NCBI GenBank assembly: GCA_900551115.1
Contig: URUY01000013.1
Coordinates: 1 to 64,000 of the forward strand
Reading direction: 5' to 3'
DNA length: 64,000 nt
Source: an uncultured Lachnospiraceae bacterium
Lineage (GTDB): Bacteria > Bacillota > Clostridia > Lachnospirales > Lachnospiraceae
The notes beneath the pieces are model-generated. The model was not told the DNA's origin and ran no database searches. It worked only from the letters and a program-made list of their open reading frames with translations. The first letter of the stretch is position 1; every line of letters starts with the position of its first letter. Positions 25,763-34,790 of this stretch are shown piece by piece. Position numbers and translations under genes: made by a program.

Positions 25763-27481
25763 TTACTGCACTCTGTAAAGGACGAGCGGATAATCCAGGC
25801 CCGGAAGCGGACTGTCTGCCGTCATGCCTTCCGGTAAGTCAATCGTCAAGGTATCACCGGAAATGGCAAATACATCATAATATCCGTCTCTGTCAATTTC
25901 CTCATACTCATAGGCAGTAAAAAGCTTATCGCCGTCAGTCTCATAGCTGCCGATCATTTCCACTTCTGCAAGCATGGTCTCTACATCCAGCTCTTCTTCC
26001 AAAAGCATAAGTACATATTCTTCCATAGAAAAACCAAAAGAGCTTTCAATAAACGTATCTGCATCTTCTTTATCAATGCCCTCTTCTGCCAGCATGTCAT
26101 ACATAAAGTCCATAGTATATTCAATGTATGCCTCTTTAAAGGCTTCTTCGTCAACAGACATCTTGAAGGTTCCGTCCTCAAAAAATTCAAATAACATCGT
26201 AACATTCAAAGAGCCGTCGAAGCTTTCAAATTCACTGCCCATTTCCTCGGAAATCATGTCTCCAAAGTCATAGTCTATACCCCAGACACCGATAATCGTA
26301 TTATCAGCCGGCAGGTTTGCCTTCGCATTTAAAAGACTGGTGTTATCAGGATATTCCTCCAGTGCGCTGTTAAGAGCATCTGCTGCGTCTGCATATCTGC
26401 CTTCTGCAACAGCGGCATTTGCAACATCTAAAGCATCTGTTACAACGGCATTTTCACGGGCTGCACTTACTGCTTCCTGCTCGGCCAGCAAATCTGCATC
26501 ATCAGGAAGTACCATCAGTGCTTCCTCCAGTACATCCCACGCCGCTTCATAGTCTTCATCTGCCACATAATCGTTTGCTGCACGAACCGCATCCCCGCGA
26601 ATCAGCTCCACAACCTCTGCTATACCGGCCTGTGCCAGCTCATAATTGGCTTCATCCTCCGCAATAACCTTTGCATATTCTGCCATGGCAGCTTCAAAAT
26701 CTCCATTCAGCTTATATGCTTCTGCGGCTTCAAAGGCTTCTCGGGATTCTTCGATGCGGTTTATTTCATCAATCATATCCGCCAAATCGTCATCATCCTC
26801 AAGAATGGTGTCATAGAGATCCTCTAACGTATCGCTTACCGTATCATAGTCAGCACCATCTGTTTCATTCAGATAGTCTTCATAAAGCTGTTTTGCATAA
26901 TCCCTGGCCTGCGCTGCGATATTCTCCATATCTTTTTCGCTTTTCACCTTATCATACAGTGAAATTGCTGTCTGAACATCGCCTTCCGCAAATGCGCTGG
27001 CAATCTTTTTTGCCGGTCTGTTCATCCAAAGAAAGAAAACTGCACATCCGGCTGCAATCAGAACAAGCAGAATAATCAGGAAAATAACCAGTCCTGCTTT
27101 TCCTTTTTTCTTCTCGCCTTTTTCTTTTTTCACCTTCTTGGCTTTCTTACCGGTTTCCGGGGGAATCGGAGACATCGGCTGAGGTACAGGACCTCCCGGC
27201 ACTCCCTGCATCGGTGAATAAACAGGTGTCGCTGCCGCAGGCATTACAGGCGCTTCCGCTGCTGCGGGCGCAGGCTGCTCCGGCATGGATACTGCCGCAG
27301 GCATTACAGGCGCTTCCGGCGCTACAGGTGCCGCAGGCTGCTCCGGCATGGGTACTGCCTCTGCCGCAGGCATTACAGGTGCCGCGGGTGCGGGCACTGC
27401 TGCCGAAGCAGCCGGGGTGCCGCAAAATCCGCAAAATTTGGAACCGGCATTAATTTCTTTTCCGCATTTCGTACAAAACAT
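25763..27481 (-). CDS. Zinc-ribbon, single-pass membrane protein with helical repeats and a shared C-terminal domain
   Basis: The 572-aa protein starts MFCTKCGKEINAGSKFCGFCG, a zinc-ribbon of two CxxC pairs, then an Ala/Pro-rich linker of EAPVMPAA-type repeats, a basic stretch and one membrane span (LVIFLIILLVLIAAGCAVFF, about residue 140). The outer part has TPR-like helices (about 160-390) and a 165-residue C-terminal domain beginning IIGVWGIDYDFGDM. That domain matches the whole mature part of the next lipoprotein. I chose ATG at 27481 so that the ribbon is at the N terminus. Function unknown. Confidence 0.82.
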   Translation of the reverse strand: MFCTKCGKEINAGSKFCGFCGTPAASAAVPAPAAPVMPAAEAVPMPEQPAAPVAPEAPVMPAAVSMPEQPAPAAAEAPVMPAAATPVYSPMQGVPGGPVPQPMSPIPPETGKKAKKVKKEKGEKKKGKAGLVIFLIILLVLIAAGCAVFFLWMNRPAKKIASAFAEGDVQTAISLYDKVKSEKDMENIAAQARDYAKQLYEDYLNETDGADYDTVSDTLEDLYDTILEDDDDLADMIDEINRIEESREAFEAAEAYKLNGDFEAAMAEYAKVIAEDEANYELAQAGIAEVVELIRGDAVRAANDYVADEDYEAAWDVLEEALMVLPDDADLLAEQEAVSAARENAVVTDALDVANAAVAEGRYADAADALNSALEEYPDNTSLLNAKANLPADNTIIGVWGIDYDFGDMISEEMGSEFESFDGSLNVTMLFEFFEDGTFKMSVDEEAFKEAYIEYTMDFMYDMLAEEGIDKEDADTFIESSFGFSMEEYVLMLLEEELDVETMLAEVEMIGSYETDGDKLFTAYEYEEIDRDGYYDVFAISGDTLTIDLPEGMTADSPLPGLDYPLVLYRVQ

Positions 27482-27522
27482 AAACCACCCCTCCTCTTTC
27501 ATTCATAAGAAAATATGTTTTT

Positions 27523-28158
27523 TTATTTTTCCTTGGTAAATACCATGGGATACTCAATTCCGGGAATAACAGCATCACTTTCAGCACCTTCCGGAGCATT
27601 GATAGTCAGTTTGTCACCGGAAATGCTGAAGGTGTCAAAATCATCCTCATCAATTTCACTGCCTTCGCTTGTATAAAGCTTATCGCCCTTTACTTCCCAA
27701 ACGCCCTCTGTTGCCATTTCATCAGCCATTGTTTCTGCATCCAACTGACTTTCCATCATTTCACGCAGATATTCTTCCATGGTACCGCCGAACTGCTCTT
27801 CAATCATGGCATCTGCATCTGCTTTTTCTACACCCATATCAGCAAACTGTGTGTAAGTCATATCAACACTGTATGCAATAAAATCATCCAGCCAGCCATT
27901 GAAGCTTTCAATAAAGCTGTCTTTGTCTACCGTCATTTCAAATGTACCGTCTTCGTTAAAAGTCATCAGCATCTTAACATCCAAAACGCTTTCAAAATCT
28001 GCAAACTCTTCACCCATGTCACTGGAAATAGTCTCTCCCATGTCTACATCCATACTCCATGTGCCATAAAGCTTCTTTGCCGCATTTCCGCATCCGCAAA
28101 GAGAGAATACCATTGCTAACACCAGCATCACTACTGTTACTTTACTAACCTTTTTCAT
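27523..28158 (-). CDS. Lipoprotein with the same domain as its neighbour
   Basis: A 211-aa lipoprotein: basic N terminus, hydrophobic core and a lipobox ending at Cys (FSLCGC). The mature part (LYGTWSMDVDMGETISSDMGEEF, then EDGTFEMTVDKDSF, DKLTINAPEG, PGIEYPMVF) aligns along its length with the C-terminal domain of the zinc-ribbon protein. ATG at 28158 has TTTAGGAGGAAG upstream; an earlier in-frame Met would bury the signal peptide. It is probably transcribed with the zinc-ribbon gene 41 bp downstream. Function unknown. Confidence 0.82.
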   Translation of the reverse strand: MKKVSKVTVVMLVLAMVFSLCGCGNAAKKLYGTWSMDVDMGETISSDMGEEFADFESVLDVKMLMTFNEDGTFEMTVDKDSFIESFNGWLDDFIAYSVDMTYTQFADMGVEKADADAMIEEQFGGTMEEYLREMMESQLDAETMADEMATEGVWEVKGDKLYTSEGSEIDEDDFDTFSISGDKLTINAPEGAESDAVIPGIEYPMVFTKEK

Positions 28159-28267
28159 ACTTCTTCCTCCTAAAGGGTTTTCCCCAACTATTTTACACAC
28201 AAAAGTGCGCCATTCCCATTATAAATGCTAAATTTCGCGCTGTCAATCACTGTACTATAAAAAAGTA

Positions 28268-29137
28268 CTAACGCACTAAAGTGCCCAGCAAATCAGAAAG
28301 CGCGGCAAACTGTTTCAGCGTCAGCGCTTCTCCCCGCACAGTAGGGGAAAGCTCCATTTTCTCTAATGCCTCTACCACCTGTTCTCTGGACAGAGAAAGA
28401 TTTTTTGCATTGGAAAGACCGTTAGCCAAGGTCTTGCGGCGTTGATTAAAGGATGCCCGTATCAGGGAAAACATAAATGCTTCATCCTTTACCGTAACCG
28501 GCGCTTCCTCGTAACGTGTAAGTCTGATAACCGCACTGCCTACATTCGGTCTCGGAATAAAGCAGTTGGGCGGTACATTTGCCACAATTTCCGGTTTTGC
28601 ATAATACTGCACTGCCAGAGACAAGGCGCCGTAATCCTTGGTGCCCGGCCCTACCTGCATTCTGTCCGCCACTTCTTTCTGTACCATAATGGTTATGCTT
28701 TTAAGCGGTACGTGATTTTCAAACAGGCCCATAATAATGGGCGTTGTAATATAATAAGGAAGATTTGCTACCACCTTAACAGCTCTTCCCTGATTTTTTT
28801 CCTCTGCAATACGCTTTAAATCCACCTTCAGAATATCTTCATTGATAACGGTAACATTATCATAATCAGCCAGTGTTTCCTGCAAAATGGGAATCAAATT
28901 CCTGTCGATTTCCACCGCTATCACCTCACCGGCAGCTTCTGCGAGGTACTGGGTCATAGTACCGATTCCGGGACCGATTTCCACAACGCAATCCTCTTTC
29001 GTAATCTCGGCGGCCTCCACTATTTTTTCCAGTACATGGGTATCTATCAGAAAGTTCTGTCCAAACTTTTTTTGAAAATTAAAATTATATTTCTGCAAGA
29101 CCGCAATGGTATTCTGTGGTATTCCTAATGTAGCCAT
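28268..29137 (-). CDS. rsmA: 16S rRNA (adenine1518/1519-N6)-dimethyltransferase
   Basis: This 289-aa KsgA/RsmA protein has FGQNFLID, the SAM-binding EIGPGIGTMTQ, and the catalytic NLPYYITTPII. It dimethylates two adjacent adenines near the 3' end of 16S rRNA late in small-subunit assembly; loss gives kasugamycin resistance in many bacteria. The start is the second ATG of an ATGATG pair (29137) because it sits 5 bp from AAGGAGG. The preceding gene stops within the same bases, so translation is coupled. Confidence 0.96.
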   Translation of the reverse strand: MATLGIPQNTIAVLQKYNFNFQKKFGQNFLIDTHVLEKIVEAAEITKEDCVVEIGPGIGTMTQYLAEAAGEVIAVEIDRNLIPILQETLADYDNVTVINEDILKVDLKRIAEEKNQGRAVKVVANLPYYITTPIIMGLFENHVPLKSITIMVQKEVADRMQVGPGTKDYGALSLAVQYYAKPEIVANVPPNCFIPRPNVGSAVIRLTRYEEAPVTVKDEAFMFSLIRASFNQRRKTLANGLSNAKNLSLSREQVVEALEKMELSPTVRGEALTLKQFAALSDLLGTLVR

Positions 29138-29928
29138 CATATCCTCCTTGTGTACAGCTCTGCCCATGCCGGCATAAAGCCGGAGCCTACCGCCACCCTT
29201 TGGGAGCGGATATGGGATTCTGCCGTTCCGTAAAAGGGCACTTTTCCTCTTCTCAATATCTCATCTTTTAAATTTGTCACCAAAAAGGTGCCCATCCCCC
29301 TGTGTTCTCCGTCCGGCAGCACGTTAATCCCTATCTGCCACATTTCCTCGCTGTCAGCACTGGCTCCTGCCATGCCGAGAATTTCACCGTTTTCCTCCCA
29401 GGTTACCGCCAGCATATCCGGCGACTCTATCGTAAAGCAAAGCGCCTCCGGGAATCGGCTGTCTCCTCTGAAGCTTTCGATTTCCTCTTTTTCATACCAG
29501 TGCAGGCTTCCTTCTCCTCTGCATACAGCTTCTTCTTTTGAAATAGGGACCGACTGTGCCGCACCAATTGTTACATACTCTATGCGGGGCAGGTAAAAAT
29601 GATGATAGTCAGTTATGGTATGGCCTAAGGGTGCAAGCCTCTTATCCAGCTCCTTTAAACTGCCCGGTTCAAAAAACCAATCCGCAGAGGCCTTTTCAAA
29701 GAACTCTCTGTTATCCTGCAGAAATGCCTCGCTGTCCGCATTTACCACCAGCTTACCGTTTACAATGAGAACTTTCAAAAAACAGTCATCACCGCGGAAA
29801 ATTCTCCTGTTAGGATGATACGCTTTTTTCGCAAGATACGGTTTCCTGCTCTTTATATCTTCCGGCTTGCAGCTATAATCCCAGGCAAGCTGCCTGCACC
29901 AGATTTCTTTTATCTTGTTGTCCGTCAT
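29137..29928 (-). CDS. GNAT family N-acetyltransferase
   Basis: The 263-aa protein has a C-terminal GNAT core: GEILGMAGASAD (strand 4), then INVLPDGEHRGMGTFLVTNLKDEIL with the RxxGxG acetyl-CoA loop, and SQRVAVGSGF. The first 120 residues are not recognisable. Acetyl acceptor unknown. It overlaps the HAD-phosphatase gene by 4 bp upstream and rsmA downstream. Confidence 0.85.
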   Translation of the reverse strand: MTDNKIKEIWCRQLAWDYSCKPEDIKSRKPYLAKKAYHPNRRIFRGDDCFLKVLIVNGKLVVNADSEAFLQDNREFFEKASADWFFEPGSLKELDKRLAPLGHTITDYHHFYLPRIEYVTIGAAQSVPISKEEAVCRGEGSLHWYEKEEIESFRGDSRFPEALCFTIESPDMLAVTWEENGEILGMAGASADSEEMWQIGINVLPDGEHRGMGTFLVTNLKDEILRRGKVPFYGTAESHIRSQRVAVGSGFMPAWAELYTRRI

Positions 29929-31436
29929 TCCTGCTTCTCCTCTAAGTACTTGTCACAAAGCTGTTTCCGTTTTTCAGGCGTAAGACCCATTTCCTTCTCC
30001 AGAAAAGCTTCCACGCTGCCGCATTCTTTTTCCATTGCTTCAAATACGGATACCGCATAGGCACTGTCAACGGTAAACAGAAGTCTTATTGCCTCTGCCT
30101 GTTCCTTCCCTTCCTCTGATGTCATATCAAAATGTTCCTGCAGCGTATGCATCAGCGCGTCCACTTCCTCTTTACCGAACTCGTTTACCTTCAGATAATC
30201 CGCCATAATCTGCTCTCTGGGTATGGAAAGCGCCGATAAAAGCAATATGGTGCCCACGCCCACCCGGTCCTTGCCGGCACTGCAATGCCAAAGCACTGCG
30301 CCATCCTCACCGGCAAGCAGAATGTCAAAAAACTTTTTATACTGGGCTTTGGAAAAAGGATTGGTAATCAGATTCTGATACATATTCCTCATATAATGAA
30401 GGGGTGTGCCCGCACTTTCACGAATAGCAGAAATCACCTTTTTCACCACGACATTGCCATCATTTTCGCTTTCATCTTCCCGGGTTATACCCATGGCCTT
30501 TTCTTCTAAAATGGGATTTTCAATATACAAAACACCGGGTAATACAGGGTCTGGCTTTAAATTTCTCTCTGCCGGCGTTCTGAAATCTACAATGGTTTTT
30601 AAGCCGTAGTCCCGAATCAGAATCTCTCTGTCTTCCGTTGTAGAATCACACAAAGCACCGCTTCTGATAAGCCTGTGCGGCCTGATATACCGCCCGTCCG
30701 CAGAACAGTAACCGCCTAAATCCCTTGTGTTGCAAAGTCCTGTGAGCGGAATCCGTACCGCCTCCGTAAGCCTTCCTTCCAATTTCATGATAAGCGCCTT
30801 TGCCTCATACAGGCTGTCGCATTTTGCATACAAAAGAGCCTCTGTTTCAGGCGTAGGCATAATCATATCCGGTACCATAACCGGCCTTAAGCCTGCTGCA
30901 TAAGCTGCCTTAAGACCATTGGGAGAATCTTCTATGGCAATAGCCTTCTTTGGCATTACCATAAGCTCCTCGCACGCTTTTTTATAAATATCCGGTGCCG
31001 GTTTCCCATGCTCTATCATATCGCCGCCTATGATGACCTCGAAAAAATCGGTAAGTCCGGCTCTTTTTAAATGTCCCAAAACCCCGCTTCTACCGGTAGA
31101 CGAAGCCAGCCCAATCCTATATCCTTCTTCTTTTAAATAGGTTAAAATCTCCTTTACTCCCGGCTTTACGGGCAGGCCGTCTTTTTCTATTTTTTCTTTA
31201 AAACGTTTTGCACATACTGCGTAATATTCGTCAAATGAAAAATCCGCTCCGCATTCCCGCTCAAAAAGAGCCTTTGTATCCTTCATCGTTAAACCGATAC
31301 AGCCGACAGCGGCTTTTTCCACATTATCTATGTGCAATTCGGCTGCCGCTTCCTGAAAGCCTTCCATAAAAAGCCGTTCCGTATCAAACAACACACCGTC
31401 CATATCAAATACTACTGCCTCTATCTCTTTATTCAT
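29925..31436 (-). CDS. HAD phosphatase / tyrosine phosphatase fusion
   Basis: Residues 1-218 of 503 are a HAD-IA phosphatase of the beta-phosphoglucomutase type: VVFDMDGVLFDTE (nucleophile Asp), GLASSTGRSGV, GKPAPDIY and AIEDSPNGLKAA. Residues about 225-500 are a bacterial tyrosine-phosphatase-like domain: IPLTGLCNTRDLGGY, TIVDFRTPAE and the active-site loop HCSAGKDRVG (CX5R, near 385). Both sites look intact, so one polypeptide carries two unrelated phosphatase chemistries. Substrates unknown. Coupled by a 4-bp overlap to the GNAT gene. Confidence 0.85.
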   Translation of the reverse strand: MNKEIEAVVFDMDGVLFDTERLFMEGFQEAAAELHIDNVEKAAVGCIGLTMKDTKALFERECGADFSFDEYYAVCAKRFKEKIEKDGLPVKPGVKEILTYLKEEGYRIGLASSTGRSGVLGHLKRAGLTDFFEVIIGGDMIEHGKPAPDIYKKACEELMVMPKKAIAIEDSPNGLKAAYAAGLRPVMVPDMIMPTPETEALLYAKCDSLYEAKALIMKLEGRLTEAVRIPLTGLCNTRDLGGYCSADGRYIRPHRLIRSGALCDSTTEDREILIRDYGLKTIVDFRTPAERNLKPDPVLPGVLYIENPILEEKAMGITREDESENDGNVVVKKVISAIRESAGTPLHYMRNMYQNLITNPFSKAQYKKFFDILLAGEDGAVLWHCSAGKDRVGVGTILLLSALSIPREQIMADYLKVNEFGKEEVDALMHTLQEHFDMTSEEGKEQAEAIRLLFTVDSAYAVSVFEAMEKECGSVEAFLEKEMGLTPEKRKQLCDKYLEEKQE

Positions 31437-31471
31437 CCCATCTCTCCTGCTTTCCGGTTAAAATTCTCAGT

Positions 31472-31503
31472 AAAAAAACGCATGCAAAAGCCATGCGTTT
31501 TTA
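31472..31503 (-). terminator. Intrinsic terminator of the O-acetylation operon
   Basis: AAAACGCATG and CATGCGTTTT flank a 7-nt loop, with A-runs and T-runs on both sides, so it could act in both directions. On the minus strand it ends the operon that stops at 31534. TGTTATAAT next to it (31503-31511) may be an extended -10 for the following HAD gene. Confidence 0.82.
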
Positions 31504-31533
31504 TTATAACATGCAACCTATTAATATAACAGG

Positions 31534-32052
31534 TTAAATATTTATTTGCTCCCCCTTCTGCAAAACCAGAAGCTTTCGCCCTAAAAAGGGCTGCAAATAC
31601 GACCTTACCGCTTTTTCATCCTCTATGTGGTAGCTGCCGTCAGTAAAAATGAGTATCACCTTGGAGCGGGCATAAAAAAGCTTTAGCTGGCGCAGCAGCT
31701 CGTCCAGCGTTTTTTCATTGACGCCTGCTGCTTCCGGCTCCTGTTTGCCCGTTGCAGCAGCTATATCTTCAAATGCCCTGCCCATAAGCAGAAAGGGCAT
31801 GGGAACTACTTCCTTAATAATACAGTCGTCCGACACCCATTTTATCAGGTTCAGACGTACGTTTCGGAAGGTTTCATCCTGCCTTTTCAGCATTTCCGCC
31901 ACCCGTCTGACATCCTCCCGCAAAACCTCCGGTTCCATGTGGTAATCCGCCACAATCGCCATCTCCAGAATACCGCCTGTATAATTGCCCGGCACATGAA
32001 GAATCCGGTTAATCCTGTTTTTTATCTGTAAAAGCTGTATATCCGTAAGCAT
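31534..32052 (-). CDS. Unknown protein of the MBOAT/DHHW operon
   Basis: I do not recognise this 172-aa soluble protein. It is mostly helical until a segment KVILIFTDGSYHIEDEKAVRSYLQPFLGRKLLVL, which looks like strand-helix-strand of a Rossmann or VWA-like fold. No signal peptide or membrane span. I start it at ATG 32052 (AGGAGAAGACC upstream), not 11 codons earlier. It is the last gene of the DUF4358-MBOAT-DHHW operon, 56 bp after the DHHW gene. CCTGTTCATTCGTAAT is directly repeated at its start (about 32057-32090). Confidence 0.7.
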   Translation of the reverse strand: MLTDIQLLQIKNRINRILHVPGNYTGGILEMAIVADYHMEPEVLREDVRRVAEMLKRQDETFRNVRLNLIKWVSDDCIIKEVVPMPFLLMGRAFEDIAAATGKQEPEAAGVNEKTLDELLRQLKLFYARSKVILIFTDGSYHIEDEKAVRSYLQPFLGRKLLVLQKGEQINI

Positions 32053-32108
32053 GGTCTTCTCCTGTTCATTCGTAATCCTGTTCATTCGTAATGTAATTCC
32101 TTCATGAA

Positions 32109-33287
32109 TTAGTAATATTGAAACTCTTCTATAAAATGAATTACATTATACAGTACCAGAACATCCATATCCCCGTTTGTATCATACTCTTCCAACAGTG
32201 GGAACAGTCCTGCCCGGTAATAACGAAGGTCCAGCACATAAATGCTTTCATAGTGTTCCGTCAGAAACGGAATAAAGCAGTTTGCATAAGAATCCTTTAT
32301 AACAAACAGCTTTTTCCCTTTTGCTTCAGGTGTATCCGTCCCGGTTTCAATACGGATAAAGGGGTGGTTGTCATCCAGAAAATATCCGTATTTGTTTTTG
32401 GTAGCCAGATGCTTTTCCTCATACAGGGAATCCCTGCTTTCCTCCGAGAAATCATAGTATACCTGCAAGTCTGTCGGTTCACCCACACCTGCAGACTGTG
32501 CCTCTGTGCCCTGCACCTCAGGCACATAGGCTTCTATGGTATCCGGCTTTACCATGAGATTGGTTTTGGAATGCAGCGTTCCCCAAAATGCCTCTGATAC
32601 GGTTTCTGCATTGTATGACACTGGTGTCACTTTCATATTCTGTGCCCATGCCGTGTAACCGTAGTAAGCACCAAGCGTGGTCCAGTGATGGTCCGTACCA
32701 TAATAAATATACTCCTCTTTATGCTCCTGTAAAATATCCGCCGCATTTATGACATATTCGTCACCTATTTCTTCCCGCACTCTTTTAAGGAAATCCTCCT
32801 GGGGATAGTAGGCTGCATAATCAGGAAGCTTTTCTGTCAGCACATTATCTGCGGTAGGGATTAACATAATCCTGAGGGAGCCGTCCTCCCTCTCCGCCTG
32901 CCAGTCTGTAAGCCCCTTTAAAAGCGCCAGTCTCTTTGCAACCTTTTCTTCCTCTATATCCTGCGGCACATGCTTTTCAATCAGCGTACCGTCCTTTGCC
33001 AGATAAACCCCGTTTATCTCTTTTTTTCCCAATACCACATCCGTAACCGTCTTTACAAAAATCCATTTGTCCCGCAAAACAAACTGATCCGTCACATAGG
33101 TTTCGTAATCCTCTGTATAACTGTCATTAAACAAGGCTTTCAAGCTGAAGGCCGGCTTCGATGCCAATATCCTGTTTTCATATTCGGAAAAAAGTCGGTC
33201 AGGCACAAGCACATCCGCAGCAGACAGCCCCAATATAATTCCCGCAAGCAGCACAAGCGTAATTACTGCACTTATTTTCTTATTCAT
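32109..33287 (-). CDS. DHHW family (AlgJ-like) O-acetylation protein
   Basis: The 392-aa protein has an N-terminal signal anchor (ITLVLLAGIILGLSAADVL), the early DRLFSEYENR motif, the DHHW motif in YGTDHHWTTLGAYYGY near residue 200, and a late FVIKDSYANCFIPFL segment with the SGNH-type serine. Such extracytoplasmic proteins take acyl groups moved by an MBOAT partner and place them on exopolysaccharide. The MBOAT gene lies 65 bp upstream. Exact polymer unknown. Confidence 0.88.
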   Translation of the reverse strand: MNKKISAVITLVLLAGIILGLSAADVLVPDRLFSEYENRILASKPAFSLKALFNDSYTEDYETYVTDQFVLRDKWIFVKTVTDVVLGKKEINGVYLAKDGTLIEKHVPQDIEEEKVAKRLALLKGLTDWQAEREDGSLRIMLIPTADNVLTEKLPDYAAYYPQEDFLKRVREEIGDEYVINAADILQEHKEEYIYYGTDHHWTTLGAYYGYTAWAQNMKVTPVSYNAETVSEAFWGTLHSKTNLMVKPDTIEAYVPEVQGTEAQSAGVGEPTDLQVYYDFSEESRDSLYEEKHLATKNKYGYFLDDNHPFIRIETGTDTPEAKGKKLFVIKDSYANCFIPFLTEHYESIYVLDLRYYRAGLFPLLEEYDTNGDMDVLVLYNVIHFIEEFQYY

Positions 33288-33352
33288 ATGAAGCCTCCTT
33301 CCCTCCGGTGTCCATAAACAGACAGTTCCGAAGCTTGTTCAAAACCGGAATA

Positions 33353-34741
33353 CTAAAACCTGAAATATAAAAACGGATTATAGGATGCGTCCACAATATT
33401 GGCAATGGACAAAATAAGTACCGCAATCAGAAATACATTTTCAAAAAGCATATAAAAAATCCGTGCGGGCTTAAGCTTTTTCTGCTGCCCATTACTGCAC
33501 TTTTTCTGCAGCCATTCTACAAGCCTTTTTAAAAGGGGTACTGCTCCTGCTGCCAGAAGCAGAAACAGAATACCGTAATTACTGAATAGATACAAAGTCC
33601 TGTTACTGTACAGACCGGCTTCCCCAAATCCAAACATGGCTTTTAAAAACAATAGGATTTTGTCTGTCTGTTCCAGTGAAAAGAAGCACCAGCTTATCAG
33701 CACCACCATCATGGCATACAGCCATCCGAAAAGCTTAGGTATTTTGGCAAGCAGCTTTCCTAAAAAAACCTTTTCCAGTATGAGAAATACGGCAAACCAC
33801 ATTCCCCAAAACAGGAAATTCCATCCGGCTCCGTGCCAAATACCGGTAAGGGACCATACAATCAGAATATTGATAAGCTGCCTGTTTAAACCCTTTCGGT
33901 TGCCTCCAAGGGGAATATAGACGTATTCCCGAAACCAGCTGCTCAAAGACATATGCCAGCGCCGCCAGAAGTCCGTAATGCTGACCGCCGTATAGGGATA
34001 ATTAAAGTTTTCGGGAAAATGAAAGCCCATGATTCTCCCCAAACCGATTGCCATATCCGAATAGCCCGAAAAGTCAAAATATATCTGAAAGGCATAAGCA
34101 AGAATGCCCATCCATGCCATGGAAGCTGTAAGCTCTCCTGCCGCCATACCCGAAATTTCAGTAAAAAGCTGTCCCACATTGTTGGCAAGCAAAACCTTTT
34201 TTCCAAGTCCTATGGTAAATCGCTTAGCGCCTGCTGCCATATCCTCCAGTGTAGCATGTCTTTCTTTTAATTCCTTCGCCACTGTACTGTATTTCACGAT
34301 AGGTCCTGCTATCAGCTGAGGGAACATGGTAACAAAGACGCCAAAATCAAGCAGATTTTTCTGTGCCTCCACCTCGCCCCGATAGACATCTATGGTATAG
34401 GACATGGTTTGGAACGTATAAAAAGAAATACCGATTGGCAGTGGTAAATTAAGACCGCTGTACTTAAAAAATCCCAAAAGACCTAAATTGATCACGACAG
34501 AAGAAACCAAAAGGTACTTTGCTGCCGGTTTTTCCCTGTACCGCGCAATCAAAAGCCCGTGTATATAGTCAGACAGTGTGGAAAACAGCATCAGAACCAC
34601 ATAAACCGGCTCTCCCCATGCATAAAAAATCAGGCTCCCAAAAAAGAGGACGAGATTCCTCATCCTCTTTGGAGCCATGAAATAGCATATGAAAAATATC
34701 GGTAAAAACCGAAACAGAAACAGCACACTGGAAAATACCAT
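33353..34741 (-). CDS. MBOAT family membrane O-acyltransferase
   Basis: A 462-aa polytopic protein of the AlgI/DltB group: FSSVLFLFRFLPIFFICYF at the N terminus, SISFYTFQTMSYTIDVYRGE-like segment (LPIGISFYTFQTMSY), FPQLIAGPIVKY, NFNYPYTAVSITDFWRRWHMSLSSWFREYVYIPLGGNRKG, and the catalytic His region LTGIWHGAGWNF. It moves acetyl groups across the membrane for O-acetylation of a surface polymer with the DHHW protein. Confidence 0.95.
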   Translation of the reverse strand: MVFSSVLFLFRFLPIFFICYFMAPKRMRNLVLFFGSLIFYAWGEPVYVVLMLFSTLSDYIHGLLIARYREKPAAKYLLVSSVVINLGLLGFFKYSGLNLPLPIGISFYTFQTMSYTIDVYRGEVEAQKNLLDFGVFVTMFPQLIAGPIVKYSTVAKELKERHATLEDMAAGAKRFTIGLGKKVLLANNVGQLFTEISGMAAGELTASMAWMGILAYAFQIYFDFSGYSDMAIGLGRIMGFHFPENFNYPYTAVSITDFWRRWHMSLSSWFREYVYIPLGGNRKGLNRQLINILIVWSLTGIWHGAGWNFLFWGMWFAVFLILEKVFLGKLLAKIPKLFGWLYAMMVVLISWCFFSLEQTDKILLFLKAMFGFGEAGLYSNRTLYLFSNYGILFLLLAAGAVPLLKRLVEWLQKKCSNGQQKKLKPARIFYMLFENVFLIAVLILSIANIVDASYNPFLYFRF

Positions 34742-34790
34742 AGCTTTTATCTTTCTCCTCTGCTATCATTACAATCGTCTTGTACTTCCT

